64,000 nucleotides of DNA, from assembly GCA_949294095.1 (NCBI GenBank), contig CASFFZ010000010.1, forward strand, positions 62,001 through 126,000. The letters are read 5' to 3'. Shown one piece after another: positions 18,826 to 25,578 of the stretch. The notes beneath the pieces were generated by a model, which ran no database searches, was not told the origin of the DNA, and saw only the letters and a program-made list of their open reading frames with translations. This stretch comes from an uncultured bacterium. Its GTDB lineage: Bacteria; Elusimicrobiota; Elusimicrobia; Elusimicrobiales; Elusimicrobiaceae. Position 1 is the first letter of the stretch. Each line of letters begins with the position of its first letter. The position numbers and the translations under genes were made by a program.

Positions 18826-20106
18826 CTAAGACTCCTGCACCGGAGGCTGATAGGAAAGCATTTGAATACCCTGGGCGATGTTGCGCCCGCTGGGCTGTTG
18901 GTAGGCGTAAAGGCCAAACTCCGGCAAGACCGAGAACAAATGGTCAAAAATATCGCTTTGCAGCGCCTCATAATCCGTCCACACGGTCGTATTTAAAAAG
19001 CAGTATACTTCCAGCGGCAGGCCTTGGGCTTCCTGTTTCAGCTGGCGCACCATCAGCGTTAAATTAGGATTGTCCGACACTACATACGGCCGCGACGCCA
19101 AATACAGCTCCGCATAATGGCGGAAGGTGCCGATGTTGGTTAAATGCCGTCCGTTCAAAAAGTTTTCTTTCACATTCCGCTCCGCATTAAACGCTTTGAT
19201 TTCGGTTTCTTTCTGCTCCAGATAATCTTTTAAAAGCTGGATTTTTTTCAGGCGTTCCAGCATCGGGCGGTCTAAAAATTTGACGGTATCCACATCAATC
19301 AAAATACTGCGCTGGATGCGGCGCGCTTTGGCCAGGTACATTCCGTTCCAGTTTTTAAACGGTTTGGAAATCATATCGTAGGTGGGCACGCTGACGATGG
19401 TCATATCAAAGTTCTGCACCCGCACGCTGGTAAGCGAAATGTCAATGATGTTGCCGTCCGCCCCGGCGGAATCTACGGTAATCCAGTCCCCTATTTTAAT
19501 CAGCTTATTAGTGGTCAGCTGAATGCTGGCGGCAAAGCCCAGAATGGGATCTTTAAAAATTAACGAGAAAACCGCCGCCAACGCCGACAGCCCCGTGATA
19601 ATATACATCGGCCGGCGCCCCAACAGCAAGGATAAAATAAAAAGCGCCGTAATTAAAAACAGAATAATCTTAAGCGCCTGCACCAGCCCCTTAATCGGCA
19701 CGCTGGGGTTGAGCCCGTACAAACGCCCCGCCGTGTTTAGGATGGAGTTAATCAACCACGAAAAACTAAGCACCACAAACAGCCCCGTCAGCTTGCCCAT
19801 CAGCGTGGTCAGCACCGCTACTTTGCTGGAAATAAACACCGGGTACAGGTTGATGGCCAAAAGGGCCGCCACCACCACGCCCATCGCCGTGAAAAAATGA
19901 TGTTCAGACAGCGCCTTAAACCACCGCCCCGAATTAAAACGTGACACCAGCCGCCCCAAATAGCGGTTGCAAAACCACGACGCCGCCCGCGCCGCCGCAT
20001 ACAGCACCAGCACAAACAACACCGCCGCAATTACTTGGGCAATCAGGGTATTGTATTTATCCGGGATATACGGTATTTTTTCCACATAGGGCAAGATAAA
20101 ATTCAT
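18826..20106 (-). CDS. Mechanosensitive ion channel, MscS superfamily (YbdG-like)
   Basis: This 426-residue inner-membrane protein has about four to five N-terminal transmembrane helices and then the MscS core: a pore helix followed by the beta domain ILGFAASIQLTTNKLIKIGD and NIIDISLTSVRVQNFD. The long C-terminal region with a coiled-coil-like insert resembles E. coli YbdG. Such channels open on osmotic downshock to release solutes. The ATG at 20106 has GGGGAG upstream; a longer reading would overlap the divergent lipoprotein gene and is rejected. Confidence 0.88.
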   Translation of the reverse strand: MNFILPYVEKIPYIPDKYNTLIAQVIAAVLFVLVLYAAARAASWFCNRYLGRLVSRFNSGRWFKALSEHHFFTAMGVVVAALLAINLYPVFISSKVAVLTTLMGKLTGLFVVLSFSWLINSILNTAGRLYGLNPSVPIKGLVQALKIILFLITALFILSLLLGRRPMYIITGLSALAAVFSLIFKDPILGFAASIQLTTNKLIKIGDWITVDSAGADGNIIDISLTSVRVQNFDMTIVSVPTYDMISKPFKNWNGMYLAKARRIQRSILIDVDTVKFLDRPMLERLKKIQLLKDYLEQKETEIKAFNAERNVKENFLNGRHLTNIGTFRHYAELYLASRPYVVSDNPNLTLMVRQLKQEAQGLPLEVYCFLNTTVWTDYEALQSDIFDHLFSVLPEFGLYAYQQPSGRNIAQGIQMLSYQPPVQES

Positions 20107-20135
20107 AGGCGCTCCCCTTTTTGAAATAAAGTTAT

Positions 20136-20141
20136 TATAAT
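20136..20141 (+). promoter_or_regulatory. TATAAT box 6 nt before the lipoprotein ATG (leaderless-type)
   Basis: A perfect TATAAT is followed by exactly 6 nt and the ATG, with no Shine-Dalgarno sequence. This places the transcription start at or next to the start codon. Confidence 0.5.
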
Positions 20142-20147
20142 AAGTGT

Positions 20148-21038
20148 ATGAAAAAAACTTGGTTTTCTGCAATTCTCATTTTGTGCCTGGGCGCCTGCTA
20201 CACCCCGCTTAACAACTCCGGCGTAGCCACCACCAAACCGTGGTTGGAAGTTTCCGGCAAGAAACTGGATTTTGACGGCAAGCAGTACGATTCCTGCTAC
20301 CGGTTTAACATCCACTTCTGGCCGCCGGAAGCCGTGGAACAAATTGATTTGCAAAACGACTGTATTTCCGCCTGCTGCTGGCGCAGCGATAAAGATGAAG
20401 TAACCCTGGATTTTAATAAAAATTTTGAGCGGGACTTGGCCTATTACGGCCGCGCCAAAAAATACTCCCCCGACAAAATCACCTTCAAAGTAACCCACTC
20501 CAATCTGGTCAATACCACCAAGGTAACGGTTACCCCGCGCGGCGTCATCAAAAACAACGGGTTGGTAAAGCTTTCCTACAAGGAATACGAAAATCCCTCC
20601 CGCTTGGCCCAGCTGGAAGCCATGTCCCGCCAGCTGCAAACCCGCCGCAATGCATATTTAAACGAACAGCGGCAGCAGCAAGACGAAGCCGCCCGCAATT
20701 CCAAAAAGAAAAATAAAGAAGAACAGTCCGCCGAGGCCCGCGCCAAAGCACTGCTGATGCGCAAGGCGGGCACCAAAATTGATACGTATTTCTACGAGAT
20801 GAACAAAACCTACACCCGCCAAGGCGCGGTATTTATGCTAAGCGAGCGGATTTTAAACACTTCGCCGCTAAATACGCAAGGTGATTATTCTATCTCCTGC
20901 CACGCCCAGGCAAGAACAGGCATAAATTCCAAAAAGCTGAAAGCCTCTTCTTTTTCCTGCGGCACTTGGCGCGTAAGCCTGCAAGACGAAACCGTCCTTC
21001 CCGACGACCGCAAAGCCTTGCAGATTATGAAGCAATAA
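20148..21038 (+). CDS. Lipoprotein of unknown function
   Basis: This is a 296-residue predicted lipoprotein with a clear lipobox (LGAC at residues 14-17). The mature N-terminal half is a beta-rich Cys-containing domain (DSCYRF, NDCISACCWRSD). Residues about 155-210 are a charged, Gln/Lys/Glu-rich helix, probably coiled coil. A C-terminal domain follows with two further Cys residues (SISCHAQ, SFSCGTW). No family is recognised. The gene has no ribosome-binding site but a TATAAT box 6 nt before its ATG. It is divergent from the MscS gene with a 41-bp gap. Confidence 0.75.
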   Translation: MKKTWFSAILILCLGACYTPLNNSGVATTKPWLEVSGKKLDFDGKQYDSCYRFNIHFWPPEAVEQIDLQNDCISACCWRSDKDEVTLDFNKNFERDLAYYGRAKKYSPDKITFKVTHSNLVNTTKVTVTPRGVIKNNGLVKLSYKEYENPSRLAQLEAMSRQLQTRRNAYLNEQRQQQDEAARNSKKKNKEEQSAEARAKALLMRKAGTKIDTYFYEMNKTYTRQGAVFMLSERILNTSPLNTQGDYSISCHAQARTGINSKKLKASSFSCGTWRVSLQDETVLPDDRKALQIMKQ

Positions 21039-21058
21039 AAATCTTCCGTTTGCTGTAC

Positions 21059-21086
21059 GCGGAGCCCAACGGGCTCCGCTTTTTTT
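21059..21086 (+). terminator. Terminator of the lipoprotein gene
   Basis: GCGGAGCCC and GGGCTCCGC form a 9-bp stem with a 3-nt loop and a T7 tail. Confidence 0.9.
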
Positions 21087-21143
21087 AGCCACTTTCCTCT
21101 GTCCGGACGGCGGTTGTTCCCCCGTGCCGGGCCGCTTACACAC

Positions 21144-21175
21144 AAAAACCCCGGGCTTTTTCGGCCCGGGGTTTT
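21144..21175 (-). terminator. Terminator of the OmpA-family lipoprotein gene
   Basis: CCCCGGGC and GCCCGGGG form a stem flanked by A and T runs. On the minus strand it follows the OmpA lipoprotein stop. Confidence 0.85.
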
Positions 21176-21192
21176 GCTTGTATGCTTACGAT

Positions 21193-21723
21193 TTAATAAA
21201 TGGCGTTCCAGACGCGGGTCGTGAAAGAAAATTCCACCCGGCGGTTGGTGCGGCGGCCGTCGCTGGAGTTATCCAGCGTCAGCGGGCGGTCTTTCCCGTA
21301 GGAGTGGATCCGGATGCGCTCGGCATTCACGCCGCGGCTGACCAAATAGGCCTTCATCGCCGCCGCGCGCGAGGCGCCCAGCCAATAGTTGTATTCTTTG
21401 GATCCCAACACGTCCGTATGGCCTTCCACAATTAAATGCAAAGACGGGTGCGAGTTCATCACATTGGCCACTTTATCCAAGAAAGGATAGGCGTAATCCG
21501 GCGGGCGGATAGAATCAAACTCGTATGTAATGGCCGGCAGCTTAAGTGTTTTGGCCATGCGGGCTTCGCTTTGGTTGTACAGTTTTTCGTTCTTTTTGGC
21601 CTGTTCTTCAATAATAGGGTCGCGCTTGGCCGGGCGCGGGATATCTTCGTCCTGTTTCTGGGCGGAAGAGCACGCGCATAAAACAGCCGCGCATAAAAAT
21701 AACAAAACGGATTTTCCTTTCAT
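21193..21723 (-). CDS. OmpA-family peptidoglycan-binding lipoprotein
   Basis: This 176-residue protein has a lipoprotein signal peptide (lipobox LCAC, residues about 16-19) and a C-terminal OmpA/MotB domain. That domain shows ITYEFDSIRP, EGHTDVLGSKEYNYWLGASR and RRTNRRVEF, the residues that bind meso-diaminopimelate in peptidoglycan. It would link the outer membrane to the cell wall much like Pal. The ATG at 21723 has AGGAGG; the longer open frame runs into the DnaA-box region and is rejected. No tol genes are adjacent, so the name pal is not assigned. Confidence 0.9.
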   Translation of the reverse strand: MKGKSVLLFLCAAVLCACSSAQKQDEDIPRPAKRDPIIEEQAKKNEKLYNQSEARMAKTLKLPAITYEFDSIRPPDYAYPFLDKVANVMNSHPSLHLIVEGHTDVLGSKEYNYWLGASRAAAMKAYLVSRGVNAERIRIHSYGKDRPLTLDNSSDGRRTNRRVEFSFTTRVWNAIY

Positions 21724-21741
21724 AAGTTTCCTCCTGTCCAA

Positions 21742-21750
21742 ATTATAGCA
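21742..21750 (-). promoter_or_regulatory. Extended -10 promoter of the OmpA-family gene
   Basis: On the minus strand TGCTATAAT is a perfect extended -10 box about 20 nt upstream of the ATG. The DnaA-box cluster begins about 40 bp further upstream. Confidence 0.55.
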
Positions 21751-21790
21751 AAACCACATAAAAAACGTGTAACAATTTGCATATTCCCAG

Positions 21791-22078
21791 TTATCCACAT
21801 ACTGTGGATAACCTGTGGATAATTACGCTTTTACTCTACATTTATCCACAAAAAAGCGTTTTTTGGGGCAAACTTTAACGCGCGAAAAAGAAGAGTTGTG
21901 GATAACCCCGTTTTTCTGTGGATAACTGGGCCTTTGTATAGGGGAATAATTTATTTTTTCTTCTTTTCCCCGACGGGAAAACTCAAAATGCTTATTTTTT
22001 CCCCTCTTTTTATATTTTTTTAAAAAACTGTTGACAAGTCGCCTTTTTTTTGCATAAAAGGGCTTTTTTAAAGCATTT
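21791..22078. other. oriC: Candidate replication origin: six perfect DnaA boxes next to an AT-rich tract
   Basis: Six exact copies of TTATCCACA or its complement lie at 21791-21799 (+), 21803-21811 (-), 21814-21822 (-), 21842-21850 (+), 21897-21905 (-) and 21917-21925 (-), all within 135 bp. From about 21930 to 22078 the DNA is very AT rich with long T and A runs, a plausible unwinding element. The region codes for nothing and lies between two diverging transcription units' upstream/downstream ends (the OmpA lipoprotein promoter and the end of the esterase-like gene). No dnaA, dnaN or parAB is in the window, so this is either an oriC displaced from dnaA or a DnaA-titration or regulatory locus. 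Identification as an origin is inference. Confidence 0.65.
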
Positions 22079-23050
22079 TTATTGTTTTTTAAGCTTTATT
22101 TTTACCGAAAACGCCTTTTTATCCACACCCCCGCTGATTTTGACCGTTCCCGGCTCCGCACCCGCTACCGGGGTCAGTTCCCCCCGCGCGGGATTCCAAT
22201 TCAAATAAGGCGGGCTTATGCGCAACGAAACGGGAATATACGCAAAGGAGGCACGGTTGTTTAACTGAGCGGTTACCGTCAGCAAGGTTTTTTCATCCGA
22301 GTCCAGCGGCAGCGCCCGCTTATCCGTTTGCGCTTTCAGACGGCGCAAAGAGACGTCTTGCTGCGGGGCCGAGAGGTAATTCCAATCCACGCCTTCAAAC
22401 AATCCCGCCGCCGCAGACGCATACGCCAAGGCAAAATTTTTGCCGTATTCCAACCCGGCCTGTTCCAATTTTTGCTGGGCCAAGGCCAGTTCGGACTGGC
22501 GGCCCGTTACGAATATCCGCGGCGTACCCGATAAAGGCAGCTGAAACTGCTCAATTGCATCGGCGCCGCCGGCCAAGGCCACCGCCCCGAACAAATGGGG
22601 TTTAGCCAGCAAGGCCAGTGCCGTCAAAGCGGCCTCTTTTCCGCGGGCCGCAATCGCCCGGTGGGCGCTGTCGGCAAACGTCAGGTAATTGGTATCAATA
22701 TAGGGGATCAGCTCCCGCGAGATAAACTCTATAATCTGTTCCCGGTTCTGATAGTCTTCTTCTTTAAAATCAACCCCCACGGCCAACACGCGGTTTTTTT
22801 CTACAAAATCTTGTGCTTCCTGGGCTTGTTGCGGGCCGGCACCCAATACATAGACCACCGGATAGCGTTGGGAGAGCGGAACGGATTTCTCCGGCAGGAA
22901 AACCGTCAGCGTGTAGCGGTTGCCCAACACGGCAGACGGAAAATGCACAAAAGTTTCCCGTCCGGGATTAATAATCATCATTCCTTCTTCCTGGGCCATA
23001 CCCCAGGAAGCCAGAAATAAACAGGCCAATGCAAGATAAAATTTTTTCAT
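22079..23050 (-). CDS. Exported esterase-fold protein lacking the catalytic serine
   Basis: This 323-residue protein has a signal peptide (ending WGMA-Q) and an esterase-D/enterochelin-esterase-like alpha/beta-hydrolase domain: YTLTVFLPEKS, YPVVYVLGAG, RELIPYIDTNY and FGAVALAGGAD. In active relatives the nucleophile sits in a G-x-S-x-G-G motif between the Arg-Ala-Ile-Ala strand and the next helix. Here that position reads HRAIAARGKEAALTAL, without Ser. A C-terminal beta-sandwich-like domain (about residues 250-323) is appended. It is probably a pseudoenzyme with a binding or structural role. There is no ribosome-binding site; TACAAT lies 7 nt before the ATG. Confidence 0.72.
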   Translation of the reverse strand: MKKFYLALACLFLASWGMAQEEGMMIINPGRETFVHFPSAVLGNRYTLTVFLPEKSVPLSQRYPVVYVLGAGPQQAQEAQDFVEKNRVLAVGVDFKEEDYQNREQIIEFISRELIPYIDTNYLTFADSAHRAIAARGKEAALTALALLAKPHLFGAVALAGGADAIEQFQLPLSGTPRIFVTGRQSELALAQQKLEQAGLEYGKNFALAYASAAAGLFEGVDWNYLSAPQQDVSLRRLKAQTDKRALPLDSDEKTLLTVTAQLNNRASFAYIPVSLRISPPYLNWNPARGELTPVAGAEPGTVKISGGVDKKAFSVKIKLKKQ

Positions 23051-23057
23051 ATGGCTT

Positions 23058-23063
23058 ATTGTA
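23058..23063 (-). promoter_or_regulatory. TACAAT box 7 nt before the esterase-like ATG (leaderless-type)
   Basis: On the minus strand TACAAT, 7 nt and the ATG follow each other, with no Shine-Dalgarno sequence. Confidence 0.4.
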
Positions 23064-23090
23064 TCATATATCTAAAAACATTCGGAACAG

Positions 23091-23126
23091 GGCCTAACTT
23101 GGCTATGGGTCTAAAGGCCCTTGCCG
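23091..23126 (+). promoter_or_regulatory. Shared upstream element, copy B
   Basis: GGGCCT and AGGCCC can pair around a segment containing CTATGGGTCTAAAGGCCCTT. The core GGTCTAAAGGCCCT is identical to copy A near 12880 and the 5' part resembles copy C at 50168. It lies about 60 nt upstream of a small open reading frame. The function is unknown. Confidence 0.4.
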
Positions 23127-23182
23127 TTTTGTGCAGAATCAGTTAAAGTATGATAAAGAAACCGATTTGCCAGGAGTTGTTT

Positions 23183-23347
23183 ATGAAAAACCAAACCAAC
23201 CTACGTTTTTTGCTCGCCCTAGGAAACACCAAAATTGTGGTGCTAAAAGATCGCGACGATTTGCAGGTTTATTCCAACCATACCGAAAAACGCCACAAAA
23301 ACACGGTGGCGGCCGAACGCCTGACGGAAGCGCTTACGCTGCGCTGA
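23183..23347 (+). CDS. Small protein of unknown function (54 residues)
   Basis: The ATG at 23183 has AGGAG about 6 nt upstream and opens a 54-residue frame that ends just before a good terminator, which supports it as a real gene. The peptide (MKNQTNLRFLLALGNTKIVV..., ending EALTLR) is charged, soluble in appearance and without signal peptide or known motif. The NTKIVVLKDRDDLQVYSN part could form a small beta unit. It is unlike any family I recognise. Confidence 0.55.
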   Translation: MKNQTNLRFLLALGNTKIVVLKDRDDLQVYSNHTEKRHKNTVAAERLTEALTLR

Positions 23348-23370
23348 GTGGCCCCTTTTCCCCCTTATTT

Positions 23371-23399
23371 ATCCGCTGCGCCAAGCGGCGGATTTTTTA
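23371..23399 (+). terminator. Terminator of the small-protein gene
   Basis: ATCCGCTGC pairs with GCGGCGGAT (one G-U pair) around a 5-nt loop, followed by TTTTTT. Confidence 0.75.
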
Positions 23400-23430
23400 T
23401 GCCCTTTTATAAGCGGTTTCCCTTTAATGC

Positions 23431-23436
23431 TATAAT
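23431..23436 (+). promoter_or_regulatory. TATAAT box upstream of the HEAT-like protein/dut operon
   Basis: A perfect TATAAT lies 19 nt before the ATG at 23456, leaving a leader of about a dozen nt that contains AAGGA. The -35 is weak. Confidence 0.45.
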
Positions 23437-23455
23437 TAAAATAAGGATGACAAAT

Positions 23456-24493
23456 ATGAAAAAAACACTTTTTTTACTGCTTGCCGTACTGGTTACGGCT
23501 CTTAACTGTCCGGCGCAACCCAAGCTGCAACAAGCGCTGCCCCTGCTGCAAAAGAATAACCGCTCCGCCGCCGAAAACCAACAGGTGCTTACCCTCTTTC
23601 GCTCCGCCCAAGATCCCGACACCGTCTTTGCGGCCGGCGCCAGCTTGGTAAAAACGCCGCCCGCCCAAATTCAAGAACCCGTATTGTTCAACTTGGTGTT
23701 AAAAGAAGACAATCCGCTCAAACAAACCTTTGCCGCCATTATCCTTACGGCCATGGGATCCGGAACCGAAGAACTGCTGCCCCTGGTGCAAGGCGCATTG
23801 GAAAGCAAAGATCCGCTTCTTCAGTCCTATGCGGCCGGGGCGTACGGCCTTTTAAACCCGGAAGATAAAGCCTACACGTCCCAAGTAGTGCGCTTGTATG
23901 CCTTTGATTCGGCTTTTGCCCTGCGCGCCATGAACCTGCTGGCGGACAATTCCAAACAACTGCTTAAATACCTCAAGCAAGCTTCCACGTCGCCAGATCC
24001 CGACACCCGCGCCGCCGCGGCCACTTGGCTGGGCGCACTGCATACCGAAAATGCGGCTAAACAATTATTGAAAATGGCCAAAACCGAAACCGATTCTTCC
24101 GTGCAAACCCAAATTGCCATCGGCCTCGCTTTAAACCGCCCTTATACGCAAGAAGAAGCGGCCAAAGGCTTGCGCAAAAATTATGCCGATCCGTCTTCCG
24201 CCACGTATGCGCTGGCGCTGGGTTTTATGACGGGAAACGCCGCCGAAACCATCCGCCAAGGCTTGCAAAGCACCCATAAAAACGAGCGCATCAACTCCGC
24301 CCGCGCCGCGGCGTATATGGCGGGGGTTCTTTCTAACCCGGATGCCTTTAATTACACCTCAGACCGCGCTTTTGACACGGGGCTTCTTAAAAGCATGATC
24401 CCGCAGTTAAAAGTGCTGGCCAAAACCGGGGATGACTCCGTTAAAATTTATGCGGAAAACGCCTTGCGCCAAATTGAAAAATTAATGAACTGA
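23456..24493 (+). CDS. Exported HEAT-repeat-like protein
   Basis: This 345-residue protein starts with a signal peptide (MKKTLFLLLAVLVTALNCPAQ) and continues as successive helix pairs with Ala/Leu spacing, for example LLPLVQGALESKDPLLQSYAAGAYGLL and DPDTRAAAATWLGALHTENAAKQLL, typical of HEAT or PBS-lyase-like repeats. These scaffolds bind proteins or other partners. NCPAQ gives a possible but atypical lipobox. The ATG at 23456 is preferred over upstream Mets because AAGGA lies at a usable distance and it begins the signal peptide. dut begins 2 nt after the stop. Confidence 0.8.
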   Translation: MKKTLFLLLAVLVTALNCPAQPKLQQALPLLQKNNRSAAENQQVLTLFRSAQDPDTVFAAGASLVKTPPAQIQEPVLFNLVLKEDNPLKQTFAAIILTAMGSGTEELLPLVQGALESKDPLLQSYAAGAYGLLNPEDKAYTSQVVRLYAFDSAFALRAMNLLADNSKQLLKYLKQASTSPDPDTRAAAATWLGALHTENAAKQLLKMAKTETDSSVQTQIAIGLALNRPYTQEEAAKGLRKNYADPSSATYALALGFMTGNAAETIRQGLQSTHKNERINSARAAAYMAGVLSNPDAFNYTSDRAFDTGLLKSMIPQLKVLAKTGDDSVKIYAENALRQIEKLMN

Positions 24494-24495
24494 TT

Positions 24496-24927
24496 ATGAA
24501 TCCGATTACGATAAAAGTAAAAAAATTAGATCCTCGCGCCCAACTGCCCCACCGCGCGCACCCGACCGATTCCGGAGCGGATTTGTTTGCCCTGGAACGC
24601 ACCGTCCTGCCGGCCCGAAGCACCGTAAAAGTACGCACGGGTATTGCTGTAGAGCTGCCGGAAAACACTTCCGGCATCATCTGGGGGAAAAGCTCGGTGG
24701 AAAGCAAAGGAATTAAAGCCATGGCAGGGCTGGTGGACGCGCCGTACCGCGGCGAATTGTTGGTGTGCATGTATAACTTAAACGAAACAGATTTTGTATT
24801 TGAAGCCGGGCAGAAAGTCGCCCAGCTGGTTGTACTGCCCACCCTCTATCCGGGCTTTGAGGAAACGGACACGCTGTCCGATACGGCCCGCGGAGCGGGC
24901 GGATTTGGCAGCACGGGGGCGCATTGA
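24496..24927 (+). CDS. dut: dUTP diphosphatase
   Basis: Dut hydrolyses dUTP to dUMP and pyrophosphate, keeping uracil out of DNA and feeding dTMP synthesis. The 143-residue protein has the five motifs of the trimeric family: DSGADLFAL (I), GKSSVESKGI (II), GLVDAPYRGE (III), GQKVAQLVV (IV) and RGAGGFGSTG (V). Motif II differs from the common PRSGLA and looks more like the GKSS variants of some viral or archaeal enzymes. It follows the HEAT-like gene by 2 nt and is probably translated by coupling. Confidence 0.95.
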   Translation: MNPITIKVKKLDPRAQLPHRAHPTDSGADLFALERTVLPARSTVKVRTGIAVELPENTSGIIWGKSSVESKGIKAMAGLVDAPYRGELLVCMYNLNETDFVFEAGQKVAQLVVLPTLYPGFEETDTLSDTARGAGGFGSTGAH

Positions 24928-24943
24928 AAGATCCGCTTGTAAA

Positions 24944-24984
24944 CAAAAACAGCCGGGCCCGTTTAAACGGGCCCGGCTGTTTTG
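24944..24984. terminator. Bidirectional terminator between dut and a pilin gene
   Basis: AGCCGGGCCCGTTT and AAACGGGCCCGGCT form a nearly perfect palindrome with A and T runs on either side. Confidence 0.9.
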
Positions 24985-24998
24985 ATATATAAGCCCCT

Positions 24999-25457
24999 CT
25001 ATTCGGCCAACTCGTACCCGGAACCTTGGAAAGAACGGCACAAACTTTTCCCCCGTTCCCCTTGGGGCGCGCATTCTTTTAAATCCGGCGAAGAACTTAA
25101 ATTATTATAGAAACGAAGCACATACTGTTCATTTTCGCTAATGGGGCGTGTTACTTCCAAACGATTTCCTTTAGAAAGGTCATAAATAAAATATTTTGTC
25201 TTATACTCATTGGCCGCCGCATTCCACTCCCCCCCGGAAAGCCGTATATCCAGCGACGCCCGCGTATTGGGATATTCATTCGGCCGCTCATTAATAGACC
25301 GGTTCATCGCGTCCAGAATCGCCCGCCCGTTTACAAACGCCTCCGAGGCGCGGGATTTTTCCACCGCCGTTTCATACTGCGGCAGCGCAATGGTAGATAA
25401 AATACCAATAATCAATACCACTACCAATAATTCAATCAGCGTAAAACCTTTTTGCAT
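24999..25457 (-). CDS. Type IV pilin-like prepilin (paralogue 1)
   Basis: This 152-residue protein has a very short leader (MQKG) cut before Phe by prepilin peptidase, then FTLIELLVVVLIIGILSTIA with the Glu at +5, the hydrophobic assembly helix of type IV pilins and pseudopilins. The C-terminal globular part is unique and has two Cys residues near the end (KECAPQ and SLCRSF), probably a disulfide loop. GGGAGGA precedes the ATG. It stands alone, without assembly genes nearby; four paralogues lie at 38.7, 43.3, 45.0 and 49.5 kb. Confidence 0.92.
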   Translation of the reverse strand: MQKGFTLIELLVVVLIIGILSTIALPQYETAVEKSRASEAFVNGRAILDAMNRSINERPNEYPNTRASLDIRLSGGEWNAAANEYKTKYFIYDLSKGNRLEVTRPISENEQYVLRFYNNLSSSPDLKECAPQGERGKSLCRSFQGSGYELAE

Positions 25458-25524
25458 GTTTTCCTCCCGGAAAAGTTCTTTTCATTTATGGTATAAAAAC
25501 AACTTCCCTCAACACAAGTACTCT

Positions 25525-25556
25525 TTAAAAACCCCGGCCTGCGAAAGCGCCGGGGC
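25525..25556 (-). terminator. Terminator of the multi-PAS gene
   Basis: On the minus strand CCCCGGC and GCCGGGG form a stem with a 10-nt loop, followed by TTTTT. Confidence 0.82.
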
Positions 25557-25578
25557 GTAAATACGGTGCCGTTTTCGG

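Noticed and set aside
22031..22059. TTGACA with an AT-rich downstream box on the plus strand inside the candidate origin
   Set aside because: The -10 is poor and no plus-strand gene follows; the AT-rich tract makes promoter-like matches likely by chance.
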